Shown here: positions 10,201 to 17,818 of the stretch, in pieces
Layout of the letters: each line of letters begins with the position of its first letter
Position numbering within the stretch: the stretch's first letter is position 1
NCBI RefSeq assembly: GCF_001644645.1
Contig: NZ_CP011390.1
Location: 5,721,501-5,785,500, forward strand
Reading direction: 5' to 3'
Origin: Flavisolibacter tropicus
GTDB lineage: Bacteria; Bacteroidota; Bacteroidia; Chitinophagales; Chitinophagaceae
DNA length: 64,000 nt
Notes under the pieces: generated by a model
The model's input: only the letters and a program-made list of their open reading frames with translations
Told to the model about the DNA's origin: nothing
Database searches by the model: none
Translations under genes and position numbers: made by a program

Positions 10201-10521
10201 ATTAAAACCTACCAGAAGTTTACGACCAAAATGCGTAACTGTCCAGAAAAGGAACAAAATGGTGAAGCCACTGGCTATGGCACTCATCACATTCACAGCA
10301 TATGCTGGATTGGTGCCGCCAAATAAAACAATAAAGAAGCGACCTAGCAGCGTGAAAAGTGGCGCTCCAGGTGGGTGTGGTAGTTGAAGTTTATAAGCAC
10401 TAGCTACAAACTCGCCACAATCCCAAAAGCTACCATTGGCTTCTGCCGTTAAGATGTAGACCAAGCAAGCGATCACACAAACGATCCAGCCGGTAATGTT
10501 GTTGACTTTTTTAAAATTCAT
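7216..10521 (-). CDS. DUF2723 polytopic membrane protein (GT-C-like, possible protein O-mannosyltransferase)
   Basis: An 1101-residue integral membrane protein. The N-terminal DUF2723 domain (about residues 10-170) includes GSFWDCGEFVASAYKLQLPHPPGAPLF, with conserved acidic and proline residues typical of the family. About a dozen hydrophobic segments follow up to residue ~690, then a soluble C-terminal region ending in helical TPR-like repeats. DUF2723 belongs to the GT-C glycosyltransferase fold; human TMEM260 of this family is a protein O-mannosyltransferase. Bacteroidota glycosylate many periplasmic proteins, so a role in envelope glycoprotein synthesis is a fair inference, but the donor and acceptor are not visible. 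Monocistronic, with its own terminator. Confidence 0.8.
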   Translation of the reverse strand: MNFKKVNNITGWIVCVIACLVYILTAEANGSFWDCGEFVASAYKLQLPHPPGAPLFTLLGRFFIVLFGGTNPAYAVNVMSAIASGFTILFLFWTVTHFGRKLLVGFNEEPNSAQTTTIMAAGIVGAFAYTFSDSFWFSAVEGEVYALSSFFTALVFWAMLKWERADFAAGSDRVLQARADRWIVFIFFMMGLSIGVHLLNLLTIPAIVMIYYYKRYKYTRNSAIWAFLIGCVITGVVQVAVIQWTIKLAGKFDVWFVNGFNLPFFSGFIFFFVLLTVAVLLGLRYARQKGIGFLQLGLWCFVFMMLGYATYATTMIRSSANPAIDMNNVDNPMSLNYYLGREQYGSAPLVYGPHFQADYKYGDDGRVVMKEGSMRYSKGDNKYIELGVDKEPEFDSKDKQLFPRIWDRSNDQGHATFYADWLGLQATQNPQTGEQGYEAPTYADNINWFFTYQMAHMYWRYFMWNFAGKQNDIQGFGSKRDGNWKTGFAFIDNSRLGDQDKMPESLKHNKANNSLFLLPFVLGLLGCIYHFMKDRRDWIVTFLLFFFTGIAVVLYLNQPGNQPRERDYAYVGSFYAFAIWIGLAVIALVRMATEREDQTTFKNIMIYGSIATLVLSFFINIHGGSALSTFALPIVFAAFTGIMFYVVRAVGGANRNLRTATVMAFILCMIAPAVMAVEEWNDHDRSSKTLAPSMARNYLESCAPNAVLFTFGDNDTYPLWFAQEVEGVRPDIRIINTSLLGIDWYVNQLRYKVNQSDPIDVIWTPNQISGLSYITFRPQGDQQRAYPLSDVMKNVIGPMLNGEDKSQVQATFPVKKFVVPVDASSLQKYGVVNPTDSTYAQLQFDLPADKNFLTLDQLTILNIIAANGWKRPIYFTSPYGELGFGQYLRKDGLTYRLVPVKNKFPQQNWMTEQALRGTSIRDNNTDVMFNNLMTKFTSGGANKPGVYFDEENRRHLLSIRSTFGEAAGNMADEGRKQDAMKLLDKAESLLNTENLPYAMASRYNSHNQTGLLYLEAAYKAGYTQLADKVKAAIRKDLMDQKAYYDYMRAEKGDFYNTVSREAEINEFLMQLLDGIEKQYNPAAGAPVKENPKQAADSATKK

Positions 10522-10695
10522 ACAGTGAGAGGATTGGTTTTCCGTCTTTTTATTTTTTCAAAGACAAGCAAAAATAGGGAAGGGGCTAAAATAAACGGAA
10601 ATAGGGTTGATTAAAAGTTAAATCGGGAAGGAGGGAGTCACAATTTTAGAATAGCAGGAACGACAGGAAACCTTGAATGACAAGAGATTAATGAA

Positions 10696-11427
10696 CTATC
10701 CCATGCTTGTTATAATTGTTTTGCCACCTTTCATGACTTTAATAGCGGAGCCATCTGCCAGGAATACAGATTGGGGCGGTTGCTGAAGCGCCTGAGCAAA
10801 TGCTCTGCCATACAAGGGCTCTACACTGCATTGAATATTGTATTCCTTTACTTTATGAATATTCCAGCGGGGGTGACTTACTTCATAATGACCCGTTGCC
10901 TGGCTATTTATTTGTGTATACCCCCAATAGTGTTCGGTAATAAATTCTTCAGCTGAACCTTCTGCTACCAGCGTTGCTTCTTTTTCTGCAATAGCGCTAA
11001 GAAAATTCCACTCTTTGCCAACCTTCCAATGATAGCTTACTTTGAGTTCTTCTTCTGAATAAGCCCATTGATGGTACATGGAGTGTGTGGCATATTTCTC
11101 TTTATAGATGGTATTGGCTACAAAAGAAATCATGCGCTTCGGTACTATTTCTTTCACAAACACTACGCCTCGCTTCCATTGTCCTTTGTCTTTATAGCGA
11201 ACATAAAACCGAAGGTTAACTTCTTCAAACGTGCGGTGAAAAGGAACACCAATGCCACGAATCCTGGTATTGGTAAATAAAAAGCCTACCAAGCTTACGT
11301 AGTGAACACCATCAAATGTATCTAATTCGGTATAGGCTGGAACAAACGGTTGCAAAACTTTAGGGTCGATGACATAATTGGCCATGAGCAAGTTTCGCCA
11401 CTCTGCTGAAAGAAAGATGTTGTTCAT
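10696..11427 (-). CDS. DUF2071 (YqjF-like) protein
   Basis: A 243-residue protein matching the YqjF/DUF2071 family, recognised by the opening LSAEWRNLLMANYVIDP, the VSLVGFLFTNTRIRG strand, and F-E-E-V-N-L-R-F-Y-V. The biochemical function of the family is not established; B. subtilis YqjF belongs to a cluster responding to nitroaromatics. No signal peptide or membrane segment is seen. I take the ATG at 11427. An in-frame TTG at 11451 would add eight residues that do not look conserved. It is followed by a short AT-rich spacer without a clear terminator. Confidence 0.8.
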   Translation of the reverse strand: MNNIFLSAEWRNLLMANYVIDPKVLQPFVPAYTELDTFDGVHYVSLVGFLFTNTRIRGIGVPFHRTFEEVNLRFYVRYKDKGQWKRGVVFVKEIVPKRMISFVANTIYKEKYATHSMYHQWAYSEEELKVSYHWKVGKEWNFLSAIAEKEATLVAEGSAEEFITEHYWGYTQINSQATGHYEVSHPRWNIHKVKEYNIQCSVEPLYGRAFAQALQQPPQSVFLADGSAIKVMKGGKTIITSMG

Positions 11428-11519
11428 CCTTTTAAAGGTAAGTGACTTCAAAGGAATAGTTATACATGGAGTGAATCAGGGAGAAAACAAAAAATACTGG
11501 TAACCTTTTTAGTTTTCCT

Positions 11520-11807
11520 TTACATCCGCGGTTCCACTGTCCAAGCTTCTGGTTTGGCAGCAAACTTCTGCTTGGTTAATGTCCAAGTGTCGGCAAAGAA
11601 ATCGGAGGAGCGATAGGCATTTAAGTGCGATTCAGAATGCCAGTGGCTATAGGTAAAGAATACAGTTGGATCAGCTTTGTCTTGCCAAAGTTCTAAATGG
11701 GTGCAACCCTCAAAGTTTCTTATAAGTTGTCTGCGTTCTTCAAAAAAGGTTTGAAATGCGTTGATCTCTTCTTCACGAAAAGTCATTTTCACAATACGAG
11801 TGATCAT
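11520..11807 (-). CDS. Antibiotic biosynthesis monooxygenase (ABM) family protein
   Basis: A 95-residue single-domain dimeric alpha+beta barrel protein. The conserved pattern is seen from ITRIVKMTF through HLELWQDKADPTVFFTYSHWHSESHLNAYRSSDFF, typical of putative quinol monooxygenases and heme-degradation-like ABM proteins. Family members act without metal or cofactor on small aromatic or polyketide substrates, but the substrate here is unknown. Its ATG overlaps the stop of the upstream gene by four bases (ATGA), so it is translationally coupled to the SAM-hydrolase-like gene. Confidence 0.8.
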   Translation of the reverse strand: MITRIVKMTFREEEINAFQTFFEERRQLIRNFEGCTHLELWQDKADPTVFFTYSHWHSESHLNAYRSSDFFADTWTLTKQKFAAKPEAWTVEPRM

Positions 11808-12631
11808 TCAAAAAACACTTTTACGGTTTGATAGAATAGGCGGTTCTGCACCATGGTGCTGGTGGCTGTGTGCGTTTCGTTATATCCGCGCAAGCCAAAA
11901 AGTCCTGCTGCATTTCCCTTGTTAATAGCAATTTCCATATAGCCGGCACTGTTAAACATTACCAGCTTTTCGCCTTGGGGCACATCGGCATATGAGCCAC
12001 TGATTCGGTCTATAACTTCATCGCGTTTAAAAACAATTTTGAAGCGGCGACCTCTGCGCTGCTGCTCAAACTGTTCCTGCGTAATATTAACAACAACATT
12101 TTCAAAGTTGTCGATGAAAATGATCTGGCCTTCTATCCAGCTCTCGCCTAACATTGGGCGTAGTGGATTTTTTTCAATATAGGAAGGGTCGGGATTGCCT
12201 ATTCGTTGTATAGGCTCACCATTTACCAATTGTGTAATGGCCTTGGCTGCTACATCAATACAATACAGGGTATTCTTAATGGCTGTTTTTTCAAAGGGAA
12301 TACCAATCACCATATCGGGTTTGTCTTCCAGGATCATACCTAATAGTCCATTGTCGGCACAAAGCACATATTGGTCCTTATGAAAAGCAAATAAGAGTTG
12401 ATCAGGCTTTGACTCAAAGAGATTGATTAAGACTATATGAAAGGTGAACTCTGGAAAATTCCGGATAGCGCTTCTGCATACATAGGCACCCTGAGGGTAA
12501 TTAAAGGGCGACAGGCTATGTGAAATATCAATGATCTGAAATTCGGGATTGATGCGTAACAGACGACCCTTGGCAGCACCAACTAAATAGTCTTGTTGGC
12601 CAATATCGGATGTCAGGGTTACCAATGGCAT
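11804..12631 (-). CDS. SAM hydroxide adenosyltransferase (DUF62/duf-62 family)
   Basis: A 275-residue member of the chlorinase/fluorinase-like family that cleaves S-adenosylmethionine to adenosine and methionine using water. The N-terminal signature VTLTSDIGQQDYLVGAAKG and the mid-domain ADNGLLG are conserved. A second beta-barrel domain follows (GQIIFIDNFENVVVNI), as in all DUF62 enzymes. The chloride/fluoride-type active-site loop cannot be judged by eye, so halogenation is not claimed. It is the first gene of a two-gene unit with the ABM protein. Family proteins are widespread and their physiological role is unsettled. Confidence 0.85.
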   Translation of the reverse strand: MPLVTLTSDIGQQDYLVGAAKGRLLRINPEFQIIDISHSLSPFNYPQGAYVCRSAIRNFPEFTFHIVLINLFESKPDQLLFAFHKDQYVLCADNGLLGMILEDKPDMVIGIPFEKTAIKNTLYCIDVAAKAITQLVNGEPIQRIGNPDPSYIEKNPLRPMLGESWIEGQIIFIDNFENVVVNITQEQFEQQRRGRRFKIVFKRDEVIDRISGSYADVPQGEKLVMFNSAGYMEIAINKGNAAGLFGLRGYNETHTATSTMVQNRLFYQTVKVFFE

Positions 12632-12713
12632 TGAGAAGCGTAAAATTGGGTATTAATGCGGAAAAATTCAACCGCATTAAACGGATTATTTATTCAGTTA
12701 TTAACATTCTGGC

Positions 12714-13523
12714 CTATTTCACCAGCTTTCCATCTCTAAAAAAGAAATTCTTTACCAGCTTATCGGCTAATGAAGGAAAGAATTTGTTCATAAATACTGT
12801 TTGCTTTCCTTTAAATGTTAAAACCAAGGTTCTTTTCTTTTTATCAATGGCTTCTAGCACATAGGCTGCACACGCTTCGGAACTCATTAATTTGCTTTCA
12901 TCCATCGGCGTTTCACCCTGTGGCTGGCCATTTTTATCTAAAGCTGCATTTCGAATATTAGAAGTAGTGAATCCTGGGCAAACCCACATAACGTGTACGC
13001 CACTGTCTAATAACTCCGTGCGAATGGCTTCCAGCCATCCTTGTAAGGCAAATTTTGAGGCGGAATAGCCACTTCGGCCGGGTAAGCCTCTATATCCTGC
13101 AATAGAAGATACACCCACAATACTTCCTTTTCTTTCAATGATAGAATTCAACGCATACTTTGTACAATACACAGCACCAAAGAAGTTGGTGTTCATTACT
13201 TGGTGCAACACATCGGTTTTGAGGTCTGTTAATAAGGCACGCATAGAGACGCCTGCATTATTAATTAAAACATCAATACCGCCAAACACTTTAATGGTTG
13301 ACTCTATAAAATGGCGGCAATCATTTTCACTGCTCACATCTGCTACTATAGTATGTAAGGGGTAAGAAGGGAAGGAAGACTGTAATTGGTAAATTTTGTC
13401 ATGGTTTCTGCCGCAAGTAGCCACTTTGGCACCTTGTGCTAGTAGTAGTTCTACTAATGCTTTTCCAATGCCGTCTGTACCTCCGGTTACAACTACTACT
13501 TTATCTTTAAAGGATGTGGCCAT
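12714..13523 (-). CDS. SDR family oxidoreductase
   Basis: A classical short-chain dehydrogenase/reductase of about 269 residues. It has the cofactor motif TGGTDGIG near the N-terminus, NNAG in the middle, and the catalytic Ser with YSASK (YxxxK) later. The C-terminus is basic and aromatic (KLVKNFFFRDGKLVK), as in several membrane-associated DHRS7-like SDRs. Substrate unknown. I choose the ATG at 13523 (MATSFKDKVVVVTGG); an upstream in-frame ATG at 13544 adds seven residues outside the fold. Confidence 0.88.
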   Translation of the reverse strand: MATSFKDKVVVVTGGTDGIGKALVELLLAQGAKVATCGRNHDKIYQLQSSFPSYPLHTIVADVSSENDCRHFIESTIKVFGGIDVLINNAGVSMRALLTDLKTDVLHQVMNTNFFGAVYCTKYALNSIIERKGSIVGVSSIAGYRGLPGRSGYSASKFALQGWLEAIRTELLDSGVHVMWVCPGFTTSNIRNAALDKNGQPQGETPMDESKLMSSEACAAYVLEAIDKKKRTLVLTFKGKQTVFMNKFFPSLADKLVKNFFFRDGKLVK

Positions 13524-13697
13524 GAAATTAGCTTTGATGCGCAAACGTACTCCAAAAAGCAGATTGTAAAAAGGGTTTTGAGAGAAATGCGTAAAAGCTT
13601 TTTCTTATTGGTTGCTAAGCAATGTTATAGATCAAGTTTTTGATTAGTATTTAAAGTAAGGTGCCCGTTTAGGTGATCTAAATAGTAAAAAGGTTAA

Positions 13698-13722
13698 GGG
13701 CAATCAATTTCTATGATTGCCC
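13698..13722 (-). terminator. Possible terminator after aqpZ
   Basis: A perfect 9-bp stem GGGCAATCA/TGATTGCCC with a 7-base loop, 75 bases past the aqpZ stop. Read on the minus strand a T-rich stretch follows a few bases later, so termination is plausible but not textbook. Confidence 0.45.
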
Positions 13723-13796
13723 GATAGTTACTTTTGTTTTAGGATGAAAGAAAAAAATTAAAAGCGCTTTTTGTAAACGTTCGCTTTTATTTTTCT

Positions 13797-14528
13797 TTAA
13801 TGGTGTGGAACTACTGTTACACTCTCATTACTAGCCATAATTGAACCTGTTTCAGGTTTTGTCAGGAATCTATAAACAAAGCCAGCTACCATAGCACCGG
13901 CAATTGGGATTATTATAAATAACCAAAGCTGTGAAATTGCCCAATCGCCAACAAATAATGCCTGGCTTATACTTCTTGCAGGATTGACGGATGTATTAGT
14001 TACAGGAATGCTGATCAAATGAATTAGGGTAAGTCCAAGCCCAATAGCAATACCGCCAAATGATTTAGTAGCATGATTGTCAGTGGCTCCTAAAATGATA
14101 ATTAAAAACATAAATGTCATTACAAACTCGCAAACTACGGCGGCACCCATGCTATAATGGCCGGGCGAGTGTTCTCCATAACCATTAGCGGCAAAGCTTC
14201 CAATACTTGAACCATTGCCAGTTGCAAGAATGTAAAGAACACCGGCACCAGCTATGCCTCCCAATATCTGGGCTATAATATAAGGGAACACATCTTTGTT
14301 GCTCACTCTGCCTCCTGCCCAAAGGCCTAGGGTAACCGCTGGGTTTAAATGGGCTCCAGATATATGTCCCAGCGAGTAGGCAATGGTCAAGACCGTGAGG
14401 CCGAATGCAAGCGAAACACCTAATAAGCCAATACCGACATCAGGAAAGGCTGCCGCCAGAACTGCACTTCCGCAACCGCCTAATACTAACCAGAAGGTTC
14501 CTATGAATTCTGCTAAGTACTTTTTCAT
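13797..14528 (-). CDS. aqpZ: Aquaporin Z
   Basis: A 243-residue major intrinsic protein with six transmembrane segments that forms a water channel in the inner membrane. Both pore loops are intact: [12 protein letters not shown] in the first half and [11 protein letters not shown] in the second (NPA boxes). The start [22 protein letters not shown] and the selectivity-filter neighbourhood match AqpZ rather than glycerol facilitators, which have an aspartate after the second NPA. Monocistronic by spacing. Confidence 0.93.
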   Translation of the reverse strand: MKKYLAEFIGTFWLVLGGCGSAVLAAAFPDVGIGLLGVSLAFGLTVLTIAYSLGHISGAHLNPAVTLGLWAGGRVSNKDVFPYIIAQILGGIAGAGVLYILATGNGSSIGSFAANGYGEHSPGHYSMGAAVVCEFVMTFMFLIIILGATDNHATKSFGGIAIGLGLTLIHLISIPVTNTSVNPARSISQALFVGDWAISQLWLFIIIPIAGAMVAGFVYRFLTKPETGSIMASNESVTVVPHH

Positions 14529-14679
14529 AACAGTGAATATTAGATTTATATAATAGCGTTTAAGTAGTTCAAGTTTTTCAGTACGTAGCTAACTATTAAG
14601 TCCTTTGTTTGCTTCAGCATTAACTAAGTTTCTTTTATCTTATCGATTACACGATGCTCTGCCATTTGTCATGTTGTAA

Positions 14680-15276
14680 TTACTTATTTGTTATTTCATC
14701 AAGCTTTTTGATACCAACGCGTGAGGGACTTAATTGAAGCGTCAACAAATAATTTATTTTTCCATCCTTGATCTTCCATAGATCCTGGTAAAGTAATGAA
14801 TCTCTAACGCGGTCATTGTACGTCCATTTATTATACACCAATACATTGACCCAATCTTCATTATGGTCAATATTATGAATGGGATAAGCGGCTATGATCT
14901 CATTTGAGGTGGACAAATAGTGGTTTCTTGCCTTAACAAGCTCCTCAACCATTTTATCTCTTGCTGCTGCTCGTCTTTTACCATCGGGTAATTCCATAAT
15001 GATCGAGTCTGCCAGTAATGCTTCCATATCCTTAATGGACTTTTCATCCCAGGCTTTATACATCTTTAACACGGTACGGGTATTTTCATGCGAACCCATT
15101 TCCCAGTTTTTATACAGAACCGGTACGTCAAATACTTTGTCCTCTGTATTTACATCTGTAGAGGCCTGGCTTGGAGTGTCGGCATTTGAACTTATAGCAT
15201 TGGTAGAAGATGACTTCTCATTACAGGAAAATAGGAGCATCATGTATACGAATGGAAGTAATGGACGCATAGTCAT
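14680..15276 (-). CDS. Lipoprotein with NTF2/SnoaL-like domain
   Basis: About 198 residues. The start at 15276 or 15270 gives a short lipoprotein signal ending LLFSC, with the lipobox cysteine followed by NEKSSS and a Ser/Thr/Asp-rich tether. The folded part (from about residue 65) reads VLKMYKAWDEKSIKDMEALLADSIIME and ends DLWKIKDGKINYLLTLQ, a good match to the cone-shaped NTF2-like fold. An upstream in-frame start at 15336 would bury the signal peptide and is rejected. It probably sits in the outer membrane facing the periplasm. It is co-directional with the OmpA-family gene 109 bases upstream. Confidence 0.65.
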   Translation of the reverse strand: MTMRPLLPFVYMMLLFSCNEKSSSTNAISSNADTPSQASTDVNTEDKVFDVPVLYKNWEMGSHENTRTVLKMYKAWDEKSIKDMEALLADSIIMELPDGKRRAAARDKMVEELVKARNHYLSTSNEIIAAYPIHNIDHNEDWVNVLVYNKWTYNDRVRDSLLYQDLWKIKDGKINYLLTLQLSPSRVGIKKLDEITNK

Positions 15277-15385
15277 TGCTTTTGATAGAAATCTCGTTTT
15301 ATAATAGTACGTGGTTCCTAAGAATATTACTATCAAAGGATATCCCAGTAAATGATATTAACAACCAGACAGGCTTTCCCATTTA

Positions 15386-16042
15386 TTACTTCTCTAATTT
15401 TCCTTCCTTAGCTTCTTGCTTCATTTTTTCATTGGCAACTACAGCCAATTCAACCCGTCTGTTTTTCTTACGGTTTTCTTCATCTGTGTTTGGATACTTG
15501 GGTTGTGTTTCTCCATACCATTTAGCCTGCAGCCTGTTGGCATCTACACCCTTTGAAATAAAAAAGTCTCTTACTGCTTCTGCTCTTTTCTGCGAAAGTG
15601 TCATGTTTATTTCATCCGACCCTGTATCATCTGTATGACCCTCAATTACTATATTGGTTTCCGGGTATTTATTAAAAACTTCGGCTGCGCTTGTTAGATC
15701 GGATTTATAACTTTCACTGATCGCGTAAGAGTTGATCGGAAACATTAACCCGGATTCAAACGTAACATTTATCCCTTCGTTTACCCGTTCTACTTGTGCG
15801 GTAGGTATAGCCTGTTTTAAATCCTTTGCCTGCTTATCCATTTTCTTGCCAATCAGGTTGCCGGCAGTGCCGCCAATTGCAGCACCTGCTAATATGCCCC
15901 AGATACTTCCTTTAGTAACAACTGCGCCTAAAGCTGCTCCACCTGTTGCGCCAATTGCGGTTCCTTTTTGCTGCTTATTCATGGTCTTGCAACCAGATAG
16001 TAAAACAGAAAAGACTATTATTATCGTCAATATTTTTTTCAT
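15386..16042 (-). CDS. OmpA-family lipoprotein with glycine-zipper domain (YiaD-like)
   Basis: A 218-residue lipoprotein: signal peptide with lipobox LLSGC, then a glycine-zipper region rich in GAAxGG (about residues 28-68), then a C-terminal OmpA/MotB peptidoglycan-binding domain (about 95-205). That domain contains VIEGHTDDTGS and the RRVELAV motif with the conserved Asp and Arg that grip diaminopimelate. It resembles E. coli YiaD and links the outer membrane to peptidoglycan. It begins 17 bases after the TPR gene upstream, so the two form an operon. Confidence 0.9.
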   Translation of the reverse strand: MKKILTIIIVFSVLLSGCKTMNKQQKGTAIGATGGAALGAVVTKGSIWGILAGAAIGGTAGNLIGKKMDKQAKDLKQAIPTAQVERVNEGINVTFESGLMFPINSYAISESYKSDLTSAAEVFNKYPETNIVIEGHTDDTGSDEINMTLSQKRAEAVRDFFISKGVDANRLQAKWYGETQPKYPNTDEENRKKNRRVELAVVANEKMKQEAKEGKLEK

Positions 16043-16059
16043 TGTATCACCGGTTTTGG

Positions 16060-16881
16060 TTATTTACAAATTAGAGAAGCTACCATATCTACCTGCATAT
16101 CTTTTTGGCCAAAGGAAGTAGCCTTCTTTAAGTCGGCACATAATAGTTTTTTTTCGTCTGCGGTCATTTTGCTGCGTAGCTCTTGAACATTCGTTGTATG
16201 GTATTTATCCTGTAGCATTTTCAAACGGGCATTGCTACGAATGGTATACATTTCATAGTCGGTTTTGCCCATTTGCACCGCCTTGTCGTATTGGGTAAAA
16301 GCATCATTATATTTTTTCTCATTAAAATAGATGTCTCCCTTTTGTACAATAAAATCTGCGTTATCGGGTTGCATGTTTATTGCCTTTTCTATATAGTAAT
16401 GAGCACTATCGGGTTTATTTAATTGATGCGATTGTACGGAGGCCATTAATGCATAGTTAGATGCCCGTGTTTTTGTATCCTGGTTTTTTTCAGTGAGACT
16501 CATCATTTGTGCAAATGTTTTGCTGGCTTCTTCGTGTTGCTTCAATCCGTTTTGAGCAATGGCTTTTTGGAATAGCCCCATTAGGCTTTTTCCTTTGGTT
16601 ACTTTTAGCGCCTTCTCACTTTCAGTAATTGCTTCCTGATACTTCTTTAGACCGTTAAAGGCCTCTGCTTTACCAACAGCCCAGGCTTCTTTAGCATCTT
16701 TAGTGTTGCATGACTTTTCCATTTGTGAAAAGGTTTGTAACGCTTCATCATATTTCTTGTCCTTCAACTGATTTATGCCTGCCTGATTCTTTTCTTTACA
16801 GTTTTTGCCCATGGTAAAGGTTTGTGAGAAGGCTTGGCTGTAGATAGATAGACAAATGATAAACAGAATAGTGCTTTTCAT
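16060..16881 (-). CDS. Exported TPR-repeat protein
   Basis: A 273-residue protein with an N-terminal signal peptide (hydrophobic ILFIICLSIYSQAFS, cleavage near residue 19). It is followed by tandem tetratricopeptide repeats across most of the length, e.g. INQLKDKKYDEALQTFSQME and GDIYFNEKKYNDAFTQYDKA. It is likely a periplasmic or outer-membrane scaffold and is the first gene of the TPR-OmpA operon. No enzymatic domain is seen. Confidence 0.78.
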   Translation of the reverse strand: MKSTILFIICLSIYSQAFSQTFTMGKNCKEKNQAGINQLKDKKYDEALQTFSQMEKSCNTKDAKEAWAVGKAEAFNGLKKYQEAITESEKALKVTKGKSLMGLFQKAIAQNGLKQHEEASKTFAQMMSLTEKNQDTKTRASNYALMASVQSHQLNKPDSAHYYIEKAINMQPDNADFIVQKGDIYFNEKKYNDAFTQYDKAVQMGKTDYEMYTIRSNARLKMLQDKYHTTNVQELRSKMTADEKKLLCADLKKATSFGQKDMQVDMVASLICK

Positions 16882-17521
16882 GATCCCTTTTTTAGAATTA
16901 GCTACAAGTCATCAATAAGAAGCTCAACAATGTGTTTATACAGAAACAGTATTTAGTTAAATAACTAATTGGTTACGTGTATTAGTTATAAAAGGATTTG
17001 GAGTTGATCTATTTACAAATTGTAATCAAGGGAAGATCGATGTACATAAGGTGCAGTCTCGTTTACACAGAGAGGGAGTAAGCGAATAGAGAACTTTATT
17101 TTCTTAATACGTTAACGAATAGGTTCTACTGATAAGATGAAAAACAGACAATAACAATTGACTCTCTAAATTAAATATTTGCCAAGAATCCCTAAAATAA
17201 ACCCGGACAATTTATCCAAGCTTTTCTGTAGGAGTAGCGGTAATACTAGTTTAAATCTTTTAGTACATCTGGATAGTTGACAGATGACAGTTAACAGATG
17301 ATAGTGGAGCGCTGGCAACGGTCATCTGTCAATTATCCATTGCATATGTGCTGGATTAGTAAAATAGGTATGACAAATTAGGAGGGCGGACTTTTTTTAG
17401 TTCGTTTCTTAAGTCCCAATTGCCAGTGATAATAGAGAAGTTTTCAAAAGTATTTATGGTGCGTATAATGAGCGGTAAGTACTAAAAACAAAAAAGCCTT
17501 AAGTGAAACTTAAGGCTTTTT
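16882..17521. other. Intergenic region left of the integrated element, 640 bp
   Basis: AT-rich, no convincing gene on either strand. Two items are listed separately: a period-7 repeat with an inverted partner (17271-17338), and the stranded tRNA-Lys terminator (17490-17522). The rest presumably includes the promoter of the TPR-OmpA operon, but no clear motif was found. Confidence 0.5.
17271..17338. repeat. Period-7 repeat tract with inverted partner
   Basis: Four heptads at 17277-17304 (TTGACAG, ATGACAG and close variants), followed by an inverted copy. Bases 17271-17288 pair with 17321-17338 over 18 bp with one mismatch, giving a long hairpin around a 32-base loop. A member of the dispersed heptad family. 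Confidence 0.75.
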
Positions 17522-17522
17522 T
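17490..17522 (-). terminator. Stranded terminator, probably the original one of tRNA-Lys
   Basis: A 14-bp stem (17490-17503 with 17509-17522) with core GCCTTAAG/CTTAAGGC and a 5-base loop, flanked by A and T runs. It abuts the displaced tRNA-Lys 3' end at 17523. On the minus strand it would directly follow the tRNA if the element were removed. Confidence 0.85.
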
Positions 17523-17541
17523 CTGTGATCCCGCTGGGACT
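17522..17541. repeat. attL: left copy of the 20-bp tRNA-Lys 3'-end duplication
   Basis: Identical over 20 bp to 32129-32148 at the other end of the element (core TGATCCCGCTGGGACT). After one mismatch, four more bases agree (GAAC). It is the remnant of the tRNA 3' end displaced by integration and marks the left boundary. Confidence 0.88.
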
Positions 17542-17576
17542 TGAACTATTTTGAGAAACACCCTGTAAAATCAATG

Positions 17577-17610
17577 TTTTCACCAATTTTCTATCCTTTC
17601 GGTGAAGAAA
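17577..17610. promoter_or_regulatory. Candidate integrase arm-type sites, left end
   Basis: TGGTGAAAA on the minus strand at 17577-17585 and GGTGAAGAAA on the plus strand at 17601-17610. The first matches the 10-bp direct repeats upstream of the integrase at 31991-32020. Recurrence at both ends suggests integrase or excisionase binding. The neighbouring GTGAA/TTCAC pair may belong to it. Confidence 0.4.
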
Positions 17611-17769
17611 TAGTGAATTTGCTTCACTTTGCCACATTATGGATCGGCAAATCATTTAAACTAAGCTAAAGATAAGTTTTTAGCGCATACCTATATATAT
17701 AATATATATAAGTGTGGCTATTTGGGCTGAATTGTGGGCAATTAAGTAATCCTACTTGCGAAAGTGACC

Positions 17770-17777
17770 TATTTTTG
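17770..17777 (+). promoter_or_regulatory. Possible Bacteroidota -7 element for the TPR/MazG/DUF2075 operon
   Basis: TATTTTTG fits the TAnnTTTG consensus and lies about 40 bases before the ATG at 17819. No TTG at the expected -33 spacing is present, so support is weak. Confidence 0.25.
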
Positions 17778-17818
17778 AGGCCAATCTTTAAGTGTTAACG
17801 CAATTGTAGAATCCGCAA

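Noticed and set aside
17522..17546. A possible tRNA pseudogene
   Set aside because: Only the 3' end of tRNA-Lys is present and it matches the other end of the element, so it is an attachment-site remnant, not an independent gene.
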